A stretch of DNA of 64,000 nucleotides from Petrolisthes cinctipes (taxonomy: Eukaryota > Arthropoda > Malacostraca > Decapoda > Porcellanidae). The notes beneath the pieces were generated by a model. That model made no database searches and was not told the DNA's origin. It worked only from the letters and a program-made list of their open reading frames with translations. The DNA lies in contig JAWQEG010000128.1 in assembly GCA_033782935.1 (NCBI GenBank), positions 1,736,001 to 1,800,000 on the forward strand, given 5' to 3'. A program made the position numbers and the translations under genes. Every line of letters starts with the position of its first letter. Within the stretch, counting starts at the first letter, position 1. Positions 34,404 through 48,400 of the stretch are shown in pieces.

Positions 34404-37400
34404 GTGTTAGAGTATTTTCAAAATACAAGCCCAAAACATGCTGAAAATCGATATTTTAGATGCCCAAAGTCAATATGTGCATGTATCTTCTGTACCCGTT
34501 TATATCTCAAATTCAGGCTCAAAACACCCGAAAATTCAATATTTTGGTGTCCCAGAAGCAATCTGTACATGCCTACTCAGTGCTAGAATATTTTCAAAAT
34601 ATAGGCTAAAAACATGCTAAAAATCGATCTTTTAGGTGCCAAAAAGTCGATATCTCAAATTCAGTCCCAAAACACCCGAAAATTCGATATTTAGGGGTCC
34701 CAGAAGCGATCTGTACATGCCTACTCCGTGTTAGAGTATTTTCAAAATATAGGCCCAAAACATGCTGAAAATCGATATTTTAGATGCCCAAAGTCAATAT
34801 GTGCATGTATCTTCTGTACCCGTTTATATCTCAAATTCAGTCCCAAAACACCCGAAAATTCGATATTTAGGGGTCCCAGAAGCGATCTGTACATGCCTAC
34901 TCCGTGATAGAGTATTTTCAAAATACATGCTCAAAACATACTGAAAATCGATCTTTTAGGTGCACAAAAGTCGATATGTGCATGCATCTTCAGTACCCGT
35001 TTATATATCAAATTCAGGCTCAAAACACCCGAAAATTCAATATTTTGGGGTCCCACAAGCAATCTGTACATGCCTACTCAGTGTTAGAGTATTTTCAAAA
35101 TACAGGCCCAAAACATGCTGAAAATCGATATTTTAGATGCCCAAAGTCAATATGTGCATGTATCTTCTGTACCCGTTTATATCTCAAATTCAGGCTCAAA
35201 ACGCCCGAAAATTCAATATTTTGGGGTCCCAGAAGCAATCTGTACATGCCTACACAGTGCTAGAATATTTTCGAAATATAGGCTAAAAACATGCTAAAAA
35301 TCGACATTTTAGGTGCCAAAAAATCGATATCTCAAATGTAGTCCCCAAACACCCGAAAATTCGATATTTAGAGGTCCCAGAAGGTATCTGTACATGCCTA
35401 CTCCGTGTTAGAGTATTTTCAAAATACAGGCCAAAAGCATACTGAAAATCGATCTTTTAGGTGCCCAAAAGTCGATATGTGCATGCATCTTCTGTACCCG
35501 TTTATATCTCAAATTCTGTCCCAAAACACCCGAAAATTCAATATTTTGGGGTCCCAGAAGCAATCTATACATGCCTACTCCGTGTTAGAGTATTTTCAAA
35601 ATACAGGCCAAAAACATACTGAAAATCGATCTTTTAGGTGCCCAAAAGTCGATATGTGCATGCATCTTCTGTACCCGTTTATATCTCAAATTCTGGCCCT
35701 AAACACCCGAAAATTCGATATTTTGGGGTCCCAGAAGCGATCTGTACATGCCTACTCCGTGTTAGAGTATTTTCAAAATTCAGGCCCAAAACATGATGAA
35801 AATCGATTTTTTTGGTGCCCAAAGTCAATATGTGCATGTATCTTCTGTACCCGTTTATATCTCAAATTCAGGCTCAAAACACCCGAAAATTCAATATTTT
35901 GGGGTCCCAGAAGCAATCTGTACATGCCTACTCAGTGCTAGAATATTTTCAAAATATAGGCTAAAAACATGCTAAAAATCAATATTTTAGGTGCCAAAAA
36001 GTCAATATCACAAATTCAGACCCAAAACACCCGAAAATTCGATATTTAGGGGTCCCAGAAGCAATCTGTACATGCCTACTCCGTGTTAGAGTATTTTCAA
36101 AATACATGCTCAAAACATACTGAAAATCGATCTTTTAGGTGCACAAAAGTCGATATGTGCATGCATCTTCAGTACCTGTTTATATCTCAAATTCAGGCTC
36201 AAAACACCCGAAAATTCAATATTTTGGGGTCCCAGAAGCAATCTGTACATGCTTACTCAGTGTTAGAGTATTTTCAAAATACAGGCCCAAAACATGCTGA
36301 AAATCGATATTTTAGATGCCCAAAGTCAATATGTGCATGTATCTTTTGTACCCGTTTATATCTCAAATTCAGGCTCAAAACACCCGAAAATTCAATATTT
36401 TGGGGTCCCAGAAGCAATCTGTACATGCCTACTCAGTGCTAGAATATTTTCAAAATATAGGCTAAAAACATGCTAAAAATCGATATTTTAGGTGCCAAAA
36501 AGTCGATATCACAAATTCAGTCCCAAAACACCCGAAAATTCGATATTTAGGGGTCCCAGAAGCAATCTGTACATGCCTACTCCGTGTTAGAGTATTTTCA
36601 AAATACATGCTCAAAACATACTGAAAATCGATCTTTTAGGTGCACAAAAGTCGATATGTGCATGCATCTTCAGTACCTGTTTATATCTCAAATTCAGGCT
36701 CAAAACACCCGAAAATTCAATATTTTGGGGTCCCAGAAGCAATCTGTACATGCCTACACAGTGCTAGAATATTTTCAAAATATAGGCTAAAAACATGCTA
36801 AAAATCGACATTTTAGGTGCCAAAAAATCGATATCTCAAATTCAGTCCCAAAACACCCGAAGATTCGATATTTAGAGGTCCCAGAAGGTATCTGTACATG
36901 CCTACTCCGTGTTAGAGTATTTTCAAAATACAGGCCAAAAACATACTGAAAATCGATCTTTTAGGTGCCCAAAAGTCGATATGTGCATGCATCTTCTGTA
37001 CCCGTTTATATCTCAAATTCTGGCCCTAAACACCCGAAAATTCGATATTTTGGGGTCCCAGAAGCGATCTGTACATGCCTACTCCGTGTTAGAGTATTTT
37101 CAAAATTCAGGCCCAAAACATGCTGAAAATCGATATTTTTGGTGCCTAAAGTCAATATGTGCATGTATCTTCTGTACCCGTTTATATCTCAAATTCAGGC
37201 TCAAAACACCCGAAAATTCAATATTTTGGGGTCCCAGAAGCAATCTGTACATGCCTACTCAGTGCTAGAATATTTTCAAAATATAGGCTAAAAACATGCT
37301 AAAAATCGATCTTTTAGGTGCCAAAAAGTCGATATCTCAAATTCAGTCCCAAAACACCCGAATATTCGATATTTAGGGGTCCCAGAAGCGATCTGTACAT

Positions 37401-37409
37401 GCCTACTCC
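34404..37409 (+). repeat. Rearranged zone with a lone B1/C1 hybrid monomer
   Basis: Units: 34404 B1-C1 (324), 34728 a single 176-bp monomer with B1 head and C1 tail, 34904 A1-B1-C2, 35405 A2-A2-B2-C1-like (678; the first A2 has a class-1-like tail and CAATCTATACATG), 36083 A1-B1-C1-like, 36584 A1-C2 (325) and 36909 A2-B2-C1. The 34904 unit begins GTGATAGAG and carries CCCACAAGC, matching 19261 and 22734. A segment of the 18-24 kb zone is therefore also present here. Confidence 0.86.
34728..34903 (+). repeat. Stand-alone B1/C1 hybrid monomer (176 bp)
   Basis: It opens as B1, keeps the 29 bp that C lacks, then continues with the C1 tail (TTCAGTCCCAAAAC, ATATTTAGGGGTCCCAGAAG). It is the only complete higher-order unit of one monomer, sitting between a B1-C1 dimer and an A1-B1-C2 trimer. 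It is consistent with a crossover between B1 and C1 that removed about one C monomer. Confidence 0.85.
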
Positions 37410-40400
37410 GTGTTAGAGTATTTTCAAAATACATGCTCAAAACATACTGAAAATCGATCTTTTAGGTGCACAAAAGTCGATATGTGCATGCTTCTTCAGT
37501 ACCCGTTTATATCTCAAATTCAGGCTCAAAACACCCGAAAATTCAATATTTTGGGGTCCCAGAAGCAATCTGTACATGCCTACTCAGTGTTAGAGTATTT
37601 TCAAAATACATGCTCAAAACATACTGAAAATCGATCTTTTAGGTGCACAAAAGTCGATATGTGCATGCATCTTCAGTACCCGTTTATATCACAAATTCAG
37701 GCTCAAAACACCCGAAAATTCAATATTTTGGGGTCCCAGAAGCAATCTGTACATGCTTACTCAGTGTTAGAGTATTTTCAAAATACAGGCCCAAAACATG
37801 CAGAAAATCGATATTTTAGATGCCCAAAGTCAATACGTGCATGTATCTTCTGTACCCGTTTATATCTCAAATTCAGGCTCAAAACACCCGAAAATTCAAT
37901 ATTTTGGGGTCCCAGAAGCAATCTGTACATGCCTACACAGTGCTAGAATATTTTCAAAATATAGGCTAAAAACATGCTAAAAATCGTCATTTTAGGTGCC
38001 AAAAAATCGATATCTCAAATTCAGTCCCAAAAACACCCGAAAATTCGATATTTAGAGGTCCCAGAAGGTATCTGTACATGCCTACTCCGTGTTAGAGTAT
38101 TTTCAAAATACAGGCCAAAAACATACTGAAAATCGATCTTTTAGGTGCCCAAAAGTCGATATGTGCATGCATTTTCTGTACCCGTTTATATCTCAAATTC
38201 TGGCCCTAAACACCCGAAAATTCGATATTTTGGGGTCCCAGAAGCGATCTGTACATGCCTACTCCGTGTTAGAGTATTTTCAAAATTCAGGCACATAACA
38301 TGCTGAAAATCGATATTTTTGGTGCCCAAAGTCAGTATGTGCATGTATCTTCTGTACCCGTTTATATCTCAAATTCAGGCTCAAAACACCCGAAAATTCA
38401 ATATTTTGGGGTCCCAGAAGCAATCTGTACATGCCTACTCAGTGCTAGAATATTTTCAAAATATAGGCTAAAAACATGCTAAAAATCGATCTTTTAGGTG
38501 CCAAAAAGTCGATATCTCAAATTCAGTCCCAAAACACCCGAAAATTCGATATTTAGGGGTCCCAGAAGCGATCTGTACATGCCTACTCCGTGTTAGAGTA
38601 TTTTCAAAATACATACTCAAAACATACTGAAAATCGATCTTTTAGGTGCACAAAAGTCGATATGTGCATGCATCTTCAGTACCCGTTTATATCTCAAATT
38701 CAGGCTCAAAACACCCGAAAATTCAATATTTTGGGGTCCCAGAAGCAATCTGTACATGCCTACTCAGTGTTAGAGTATTTTCAAAATACAGGCCCAAAAC
38801 ATGCTGAAAGTCGATATTTAAGATGCCCAAAGTCAATATGTGCATGTATCTTCTGTACCCGTTTATATCTCAAATTCAGGCTCAAAACACCCGAAAATTC
38901 AATATTTTGGGGTCCCAGAAGCAATCTGTACATGCCTACACAGTGCTAGAATATTTTCAAAATATAGGCTAAAAACATGCTAAAAATCGACATTTTAGGT
39001 GCCAAAAAATCGATATCTCAAATTCAGTCCCAAAACACCCGAAAATTCGATATTTTGGGGTCCCAGAAGGTATCTGTACATGCCTACTCCGTGTTAGAGT
39101 ATTTTCAAAATTCAGGCCCAAAACATGCTGAAAATCGATATTTTTGGTGCCCAAAGTCAATATGTGCATGTATCTTCTGTACCCGTTTATATCTCAAATT
39201 CAGGCTCAAAACACCCGAAAATTCAATGTTTTGGGGTCCCAGAAGCAATCTGTACATGCCTACTCAGTGCTAGAATATTTTCAAAATATAGGCTAAAAAC
39301 ATGCTAAAAATCGATCTTTTAGGTGCCAAAAAGTCGATATCTCAAATTCAGTCCCAAAACAACCGAAAATTCGATATTTAGGGGTCCCAGAAGCGATCTG
39401 TACATGCCTACTCCGTGTTAGAGTATTTTCAAAATACATGCTCAAAACATACTGAAAATCGATCTTTTAGGTGCACAAAAGTCGATATGTGCATGCTTCT
39501 TCAGTACCCGTTTATATCTCAAATTCAGGCTCAAAACACCCGAAAATTCAATATTTTGGGGTCCCAGAAGCAATCTGTACATGCCTACTCAGTGTTAGAG
39601 TATTTTCAAAATACATGCTCAAAACATACTGAAAATCGATCTTTTAGGTGCACAAAAGTCGATATGTGCATGCATCTTCAGTACCCGTTTATATCACAAA
39701 TTCAGGCTCAGAACACCCGAAAATTCAATATTTTGGGGTCCCAGAAGCAATCTGTACATGCTTACTCAGTGTTAGAGTATTTTCAAAATACAGGCCTAAA
39801 ACATGCAGAAAATCGATATTTTAGATGCCCAAAGTCAATACGTGCATGTATCTTCTGTACCCGTTTATATCTCAAATTCAGGCTCAAAACACCCGAAAAT
39901 TCAATATTTTGGGGTCCCAGAAGCAATCTGTACATGCCTACACAGTGCTAGAATATTTTCAAAATATAGGCTAAAAACATGCTAAAAATCGTCATTTTAG
40001 GTGCCAAAAAATCGATATCTCAAATTCAGTCCCAAAACACCCGAAAATTCGATATTTAGAGGTCCCAGAAGGTATCTGTACATGCCTACTCTGTGTTAGA
40101 GTATTTTCAAAATACAGGCCAAAAACATACTGAAAATCGATCTTTTAGGTGCCCAAAAGTCGATATGTGCATGCATTTTCTGTACCCGTTTATATCTCAA
40201 ATTCTGGCCCTAAACACCCGAAAATTCGATATTTTGGGGTCCCAGAAGCGATCTGTACATGCCTACTCCGTGTTAGAGTATTTTCAAAATTCAGGCACAT
40301 AACATGCTGAAAATCGATATTTTTGGTGCCCAAAGTCAGTATGTGCATGTATCTTCTGTACCCGTTTATATCTCAAATTCAGGCTCAAAACACCCGAAAA

Positions 40401-41418
40401 TTCAATATTTTGGGGTCCCAGAAGCAATCTGTACATGCCTACACAGTGCTAGAATATTTTCAAAATATAGGCTAAAAACATGCTAAAAATCGATCTTTTA
40501 GGTGCCAAAAAGTCGATATCTCAAATTCAGTCCCAAAACACCCGAAAATTCGATATTTAGGGGTCCCAGAAGCGATCTGTACATGCCTACTCCGTGTTAG
40601 AGTATTTTCAAAATACATACTCAAAACATACTGAAAATCGATCTTTTAGGTGCACAAAAGTCGATATGTGCATGCATCTTCAGTACCCGTTTATATCTCG
40701 AATTCAGGCTCAAAACACCCGAAAATTCAATATTTTGGGGTCCCAGAAGCAATCTGTACATGCCTACTCAGTGTTAGAGTATTTTCAAAATACAGGCCCA
40801 AAACATGCTGAAAATCGATATTTAAGATGCCCAAAGTCAATATGTGCATGTATCTTCTGTACCCGTTTATATCTCAAATTCAGGCTCAAAACACCCGAAA
40901 ATTCAATATTTTGGGGTCCCAGAAGCAATCTGTACATGCCTACACAGTGCTAGAATATTTTCAAAATATAGGCTAAAAACATGCTAAAAATCGACATTTT
41001 AGGTGCCAAAAAATCGGTATCTCAAATTCAGTCCCAAAACACCCGAAAATTCGATATTTTGGGGTCCCAGAAGGTATCTGTACATGCCTACTCCGTGTTA
41101 GAGTAATTTCAAAATTCAGGCCCAAAACATGTTGAAAATCGATATTTTTGGTGCCCAAAGTCAATATGTGCATGTATCTTCTGTACCCGTTTATATCTCA
41201 AATTCAGGCTCAAAACACCCGAAAACTCAATATTTTGGGGTCCCAGAAGCAATCTGTACATGCCTACTCAGTGCTAGAATATTTTCAAAATATAGGCTAA
41301 AAACATGCTAAAAATCGATCTTTTAGGTGCCAAAAAGTCGATATCTCAAATTCAGTCCCAAAACACCCGAAAATTCGATATTTAGGGGTCCCAGAAGCGA
41401 TCTGTACATGCCTACTCC
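37410..41418 (+). repeat. Tandem duplication of a 2,004-bp four-unit block
   Basis: Copy 1 (37410-39414): A1-A1-B1-C2 (679 bp, one extra A in CCCAAAAACACCC), A2-B2-C1 (38089), A1-B1-C2-like (38590), B2-C1 (39091, 324 bp). Copy 2 (39415-41418): the same order with starts at 39415, 40093, 40594 and 41095. Shared rare changes include AGGCACATAACATG, GTCAGTATGTG, AATACATACTCAAAAC, CGATATTTAAGATG and the C2-like tail ATATTTTGGGGTCCCAGAAG. A few point differences exist between copies (for example CTACTCTGTG near 40090). Confidence 0.9.
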
Positions 41419-44400
41419 GTGTTAGAGTATTTTCAAAATACATGCTCAAAACATACTGAAAATCGATCTTTTAGGTGCACAAAAGTCGATATGTGCATGC
41501 ATCTTCAGTACCCGTTTATATCTCAAATTCAGGCTCAAAACACCCTAAAATTCAATATTTTGGGGTCCCAGAAGCAATCTGTACATGCTTACACAGTGTT
41601 AGAGTATTTTCAAAATACAGGCCCAAAACATGCAGAAATTCGATATTTTAGATGCCCAAAGTAAATACGTGCATGTATCTTCTGTACCCGTTTATATCTC
41701 AAATTCAGGCTCAAAACACCCGAAAATTCAATATTTTGGGGTCCCAGAAGCAATCTATACATGCCTACACAGTGCTAGAATATTTTCAAAATATAGGCTA
41801 AAAACATGCTAAAAATCGACATTTTAGGTGCCAAAAAATCGATATCTCAAATTCAGTCCCAAAACACCCGAAAATTCGATATTTAGAGGTCCCAGAAGGT
41901 ATCTGTACATGCCTACTCCGTGTTAGAGTATTTTCAAAATACAGGCCAAAAACATACTGAAAATCGATCTTTTAGGTGCCCAAAAGTCGATATGTGCATG
42001 CATCTTCTGTACCCGTTTATATCTCAAATTCTGGCCCTAAACACCCGAAAATTCGATATTTTGGGGTCCCAGAAGCGATCTGTACATGCCTACTCCGTGT
42101 TAGAGTATTTTCAAAATTCAGGCCCATAACATGCTGAAAATCGATATTTTTGGTGCCCAAAGTCAGTATGTGCATGTATCTTCTGTACCCGTTTATATCT
42201 CAAATTCAGGCTCAAAACACCCGAAAATTCAATATTTTGGGGTCCCAGAAGCAATCTGTACATGCCTACTCAGTGCTAGAATATTTTCAAAATATAGGCT
42301 AAAAACATGCTAAAAATCGATCTTTTAGGTGCCAAAAAGTCGATATCTCAAATTCAGTCCCAAAACACCCGAAAATTCGATATTTAGAGGTCCCAGAAGC
42401 GATCTGTACATGCCTACTCCGTGTTAGAGTATTTTCAAAATACATGCTCAAAACATACTGAAAATCGATCTTTTAGGTGCACAAAAGTCGATATTTGCAT
42501 GCATCTTCAGTACCCGTTTATATCTCAAATTCAGGCTCAAAACACCCGAAAATTCAATATTTTGGGGTCCCAGAAGCAATTCGTACATGCCTACTCAGTG
42601 TTAGAGTATTTTCAAAATACAGGCCCAAAACATGCTGAAAATCGATATTTTAGATGCCCAAAGTCAATATGTGCATGTATCTTCTGTACCCGTTTATATC
42701 TCAAATTCAGGCTCAAAACACCCGAAAATTCAATATTTTGGGGTCCAAGAAGCAATCTGTACATGCCTACACAGTGCTAGAATATTTTCAAAATATAGGC
42801 TAAAAACATGCTAAAAATCTACATTTTAGGTGCCAAAAAATCGATATCTCAAATTCAGTCCCAAAACACCCGAAAATTCGATATTTAGAGGTCCCAGAAG
42901 GTATCTGTACATGCCTACTCCGTGTTAGAGTATTTTCAAAATTCAGGCCCAAAACATGCTGAAAATCGATATTTTTGGTGCCCAATGTCAATATGTGCAT
43001 GTATCTTCTGTACCCGTTTATATCTCAAATTCAGGCTCAAAACACCCGAAAATTCAATATTTTGGGGTCCCAGAAGCAATCTGTTCATGCCTACTCAGTG
43101 CTAGAATATTTTCAAAATATTGGCTAAAAACATGCTAAAAATCGATCTTTTAGGTGCCAAAAAGTCGATATCTCAAATTCAGTCCCAAAACACCCGAAAA
43201 TTCGATATTTAGGGGTCCCAGAAGCGATCTGTACATGCCTACTCCGTGTTAGAGTATTTTCAAAATACATGCTCAAAACATACTGAAAATCGATCATTTA
43301 GGTGCACAAAAGTCGATATGTGCATGCATCTTCAGTACCCGTTTATATCTCAAATTCAGGCTCAAAACACCCGAAAATTCAATATTTTGGGGTCCCAGAA
43401 GCAATCTGTACATGCTTACTCAGTGTTAGAGTATTTTTAAAATACAGGCCCAAAACATGCAGAAAATCGATATTTTATATGCCCAAAGTCAATACGTGCA
43501 TGTATCTTCTGTACCCGTTTATATCTCAAATTCAGGCTCAAAACACCCGAAAATTCAATATTTTGGGGTCCCAGAAGCAATCTGTACATGCCTACACAGT
43601 GCAAGAATATTTTCAAAATATAGGCTAAAAACATGCTAAAAATCGATATTTTTGGTGCCCAAAGTCAATATGTGCATGTATCTTCTGTACCCGTTTATAT
43701 CTCAAATTCAGGCTCAAAACACCCGAAAATTCGATATTTAGGGGTCCCAGAAGCGATCTGTACATGCCTACTCCATGTTAGAGTATTTTCAAAATACATG
43801 CTCAAAACATACTGAAAATCGATCTTTTAGGTGCACAAAAGTCGATATGTGCATGCATCTTCAGTACCCGTTTATATCTCAAATTCAGGCTCAAAACACC
43901 CGAAAATTCAATATTTTGGGGTCCCAGAAGCAATCTGTACATGCCTACTCAGTGTTAGAGTATTTTCAAAATACATGCTCAAAACATACTGAAAATCGAT
44001 CTTTTAGGTGCACAAAAGTCGATATGTGCATGCATCTTCAGTACCCGTTTATATCTCAAATTCAGGCTCAAAACACCCGAAAATTCAATATTTTGGGGTC
44101 CCAGAAGCAATCTGTACATGCTTACTCAGTGTTAGAGTATTTTCAAAATACAGGCCCAAAACATGCAGAAAATCGATATTTTAGATGCCCAAAGTCAATA
44201 CGTGCATGTATCTTCTGTACCCGTTTATATCTCAAATTCAGGCTCAAAACACCCGAAAATTCAATATTTTGGGGTCCCAGAAGCAATCTGTACATGCCTA
44301 CACAGTGCTAGAATATTTTCAAAATATAGGCTAAAAACATGCTAAAAATCGTCACTTTAGGTGCCAAAAAATCGATATCTCAAATTCAGTCCCAAAACAC

Positions 44401-45453
44401 CCGAAAATTCGATATTTAGAGGTCCCAGAAGGTATCTGTACATGCCTACTCCGTGTTAGAGTATTTTCAAAATTCAGGCACATAACATGCTGAAAATCGA
44501 TCTTTTAGGTGCACAAAAGTCGATATGTGCATGCATCTTCAGTTCCTGTTTATATCTCAAATTCAGGCTCAAAACACCCGAAAATTCAATATTTTGGGGT
44601 CCCAGAAGCAATCTGTACATGCTTACTCAGTGTTAGAGTATTTTCAAAATACAGGCCCAAAACATGCTGAAAATCGATATTTTAGATGCCCAAAGTCAAT
44701 ATGTGCATGTATCTTCTGTACCCGTTTATATCTCAAATTCAGGCTCAAAACACCCGAAAATTCAATATTTTGGGGTCCCAGAAGCAATCTGTACATGCCT
44801 ACACAGTGCTAGAATATTTTCAAAATATAGGCTAAAAACATGCTAAAAATCGACATTTTAGGTGCCAAAAAATCGATATCTCAAATTCAGTCCCAAAACA
44901 CCCGAAGATTCGATATTTAGAGGTCCCAGAAGGTATCTGTACATGCCTACTCCGTGTTAGAGTATTTTCAAAATACAGGCCAAAAACATACTGAAAATCG
45001 ATCTTTTAGGTGCCCAAAAGTCGATATGTGCATGCATCTTCTGTACCCGTTTATATTTCAAATTCTGGCCCTAAACACCCGAAAATTCGATATTTTCGGG
45101 TCCCAGAAGCGATCTGTACATGCCTACTCCGTGTTAGAGTATTTTCAAAATTCAGGCCCAAAACATGCTGAAAATCGATATTTTTGGTGCCCAAAGTTAA
45201 TATGTGCATGTATCTTCTGTACCCGTTTATATCACAAATTCAGGCTCAAAACACCCGAAAATTCAATATTTTGGGGTCCCAGAAGCAATCTGTACATGCC
45301 TACTCAGTGCTAGAATATTTTCAAATATAGGCTAAAAACATGCTAAAAATCGATCTTTTAGGTGCCAAAAAGTCGATATCTCAAATTCAGTCCCAAAACA
45401 CCCGAAAATTCGATATTTAGGGGTCCCAGAAGCGATCTGTACATGCCTACTCC
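41419..45453 (+). repeat. Mixed trimers with two B-derived chimeric monomers
   Basis: Units: 41419 A1-B1-C2, 41920 A2-B2-C1, 42421 A1-B1-C2, 42922 B2-C1 (324), 43246 A1-B1 plus a 176-bp chimera (529 bp in all), 43775 A1-A1-B1-C2 (678), 44453 chimera-B1-C2 (501) and 44954 A2-B2-C1 (500, one A lost at TCAAATATAGG). The chimera at 43599-43774 has a C head, B2 middle and C1 tail. The one at 44453-44629 has a B2 head (GGCACATAACATG) joined to an A1 body. Confidence 0.86.
43599..43774 (+). repeat. C/B2/C1 mosaic monomer (176 bp)
   Basis: The start (GTGCAAGAATATTTTC, ATAGGCTAAAAACATGC) is C. The middle (CGATATTTTTGGTGCCCAAAG through GGCTCAAAACACCC) is B2. The end (ATATTTAGGGGTCCCAGAAG) is C1. Two switches inside one monomer suggest conversion rather than a single crossover, though successive crossovers would also work. 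Confidence 0.82.
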
Positions 45454-48400
45454 GTGTTAGAGTATTTTCAAAATACATGCTCAAAACATACTGAAAATCG
45501 ATCTTTTAGGTGCACAAAAGTCGATATGTGCATGCATCTTCAGTACCCGTTTATATCTCAAATTCAGGCTCAAAACACCCGAAAATTCAATATTTTGGGG
45601 TCCCAGAAGCAATCTGTACATGCCTACTCAGTGTTAGAGTATTTTCAAAATACATGCTCAAAACATACTGAAAATCGATCTTTTAGGTGCACAAAAGTCG
45701 ATATGTGCATGCATCTTCAGTACCCGTTTATATCTCAAATTCAGGCTCAAAACACCCGAAAATTCAATATTTTGGGGTCCCAGAAGCAATCTGTACATTC
45801 TTACTCAGTGTTAGAGTATTTTCAAAATACAGGCCCAAAACATGCAGAAAATCGATATTTTAGATGCCCAAAGTCAATACGTGCATGTATCTTCTGTACC
45901 CGTTTATATCTCAAATTCAGGCTCAAAACACCCGAAAATTCAATATTTTGGGGTCCCAGAAGCAATCTGTACATGCCTACACAGTGCTAGAATATTTTCA
46001 AAATATAGGCTAAAAACATGCTAAAAATCGTAATTTTAGGTGCCAAAAAATCGATATCTCAAATTCAGTCCCAAAACACCCGAAAATTCGATATTTAGAG
46101 GTCCCAGAAGGTATCTGTACATGCCTACTCCGTGTTAGAGTATTTTCAAAATTCAGGCCCATAACATGCTGAAAATCGATATTTTTGGTGCCCAAAGTCA
46201 GTATGTGCATGTATCTTCTGTACCCGTTTATATCTCAAATTCAAGCTCAAAACACCCGAAAATTCAATATTTTGGGGTCCCAGAAGCAATCTGTACATGC
46301 CTACTCAGTGCTAGAATATTTTCAAAATATAGGCTAAAAACATGCTAAAAATCGATCTTTTAGGTGCCAAAAAGTCGATATCTCAAATTCAGTCCCAAAA
46401 CACCCGAGAATTCGATATTTAGGGGTCCCAGAAGCGATCTGTACATGCCTACTCCGTGTTAGAGTATTTTCAAAATACATACTCAAAACATACTGAAAAT
46501 CGATCTTTTAGGTGCACAAAAGTCGATATGTGCATGCATCTTCAGTACCCGTTTATATCTCATATTCAGGCTCAAAACACCCGAAAATTCAATATTTTGG
46601 GGTCCCAGAAGCAATCTGTACATGCCTACTCAGTGTTAGAGTATTTTCAAAATTCAGGCCCAAAACATGCTGAAAATCGATATTTTAGATGCCCAAAGTC
46701 AATATGTGCATGTATCTTCTGTACCCGTTTATATCTCAAATTCAGGCTCAAAACACCCGAAAATCCAATATTTTGGGGTCCCAGAAGCAATCTGTACATG
46801 CCTACACAGTGCTAGAATATTTTCAAAATATAGGCTAAAAACATGCTAAAAATCGACATTTTAGGTGCCAAAAAATCGATATCTCAAATTCAGTCCCAAA
46901 ACACCCGAAAATTCGATATTTTGGGGTCCCAGAAGGTATCTGTACATGCCTACTCCGTGTTAGAGTAATTTCAAAATTCAGGCCCAAAACATGCTGAAAA
47001 TCGATATTTTTGGTGCCCAAAGTCAATATGTGCATGTATCTTCTGTACCCGTTTATATCTCAAATTCAGGCTCAAAACACCCGAAAATTCAATATTTTGG
47101 GGTCCCAGAAGCAATCTGTACATGCCTACTCAGTGCTAGAATATTTTCAAAATATAGGCTAAAAACATGCTAAAAATCGATCTTTTAGGTGCCAAAAAGT
47201 CGATATCTCAAATTCAGTCCCAAAACACCCGAAAATTCGATATTTAGGGGTCCCAGAAGCGATCTGTACATGCCTACTCCGTGTTAGAGTATTTTCAAAA
47301 TACATGCTCAAAACATACTGAAAATCGATCTTTTAGGTGCACAAAAGTCGATATGTGCATGCATCTTCAGTACCCGTTTATATCTCAAATTCAGGCTCAA
47401 AACACCCGAAAATTCAATATTTTGGGGTCCCAGAAGCAATCTGTACATGCCTACTCAGTGTTAGAGTATTTTCAAAATACATGCTCAAAACATACTGAAA
47501 ATCGATCTTTTAGGTGCACAAAAGTCGATATGTGCATGCATCTTCAGTACCCGTTTATATCTCAAATTCAGGCTCAAAACACCCGAAAATTCAATATTTT
47601 GGGGTCCCAGAAGCAATCTGTACATGCTTACTCAGTGTTAGAGTATTTTCAAAATACAGGCCCAAAACATGCAGAAAATCGATATTTTAGATGCCCAAAG
47701 TCAATACGTGCATGTATCTTCTGTACCCGTTTATATCTCAAATTCAGGCTCAAAACACCCGAAAATTCAATATTTTGGGGTCCCAGAAGCAATCTGTACA
47801 TGCCTACACAGTCCTAGAATATTTTCAAAATATAGGCTAAAAACATGCTAAAAATCGATCTTTTAGGTGCCAAAAAGTCGATATCTCAAATTCAGTCCCA
47901 AAACACCCGAAAATTCGATATTTAGGGGTCCCAGAAGCGATCTGTACATGCCTACTCCGTGTTAGAGTATTTTCAAAATACAGGCCAAAAACATACTGAA
48001 AATCGATCTTTTAGGTGCCCAAAAGTCGATATGTGCATGCATCTTCTGTACCCGTTTATATCTCAAATTCTGGCCCTAAACACCCGAAAATTCGATATTT
48101 TGGGGTCCCAGAAGCGATCTGTACATGCCTACTCCGTGTTAGAGTATTTTCAAAATTCAGGCCCATAACATGCTGAAAATCGATATTTTTGGTGCCCAAA
48201 GTCAGTATGTGCATGTATCTTCTGTACCCGTTTATATCTCAAATTCAGGCTCAAAACACCCGAAAATTCAATATTTTGGGGTCCCAGAAGCAATCCGTAC
48301 ATGCCTACACAGTGCTAGAATATTTTCAAAATATAGGCTAAAAACATGCTAAAAATCGATCTTTTAGGTGCCAAAAAGTCGATATCTCAAATTCAGACCC

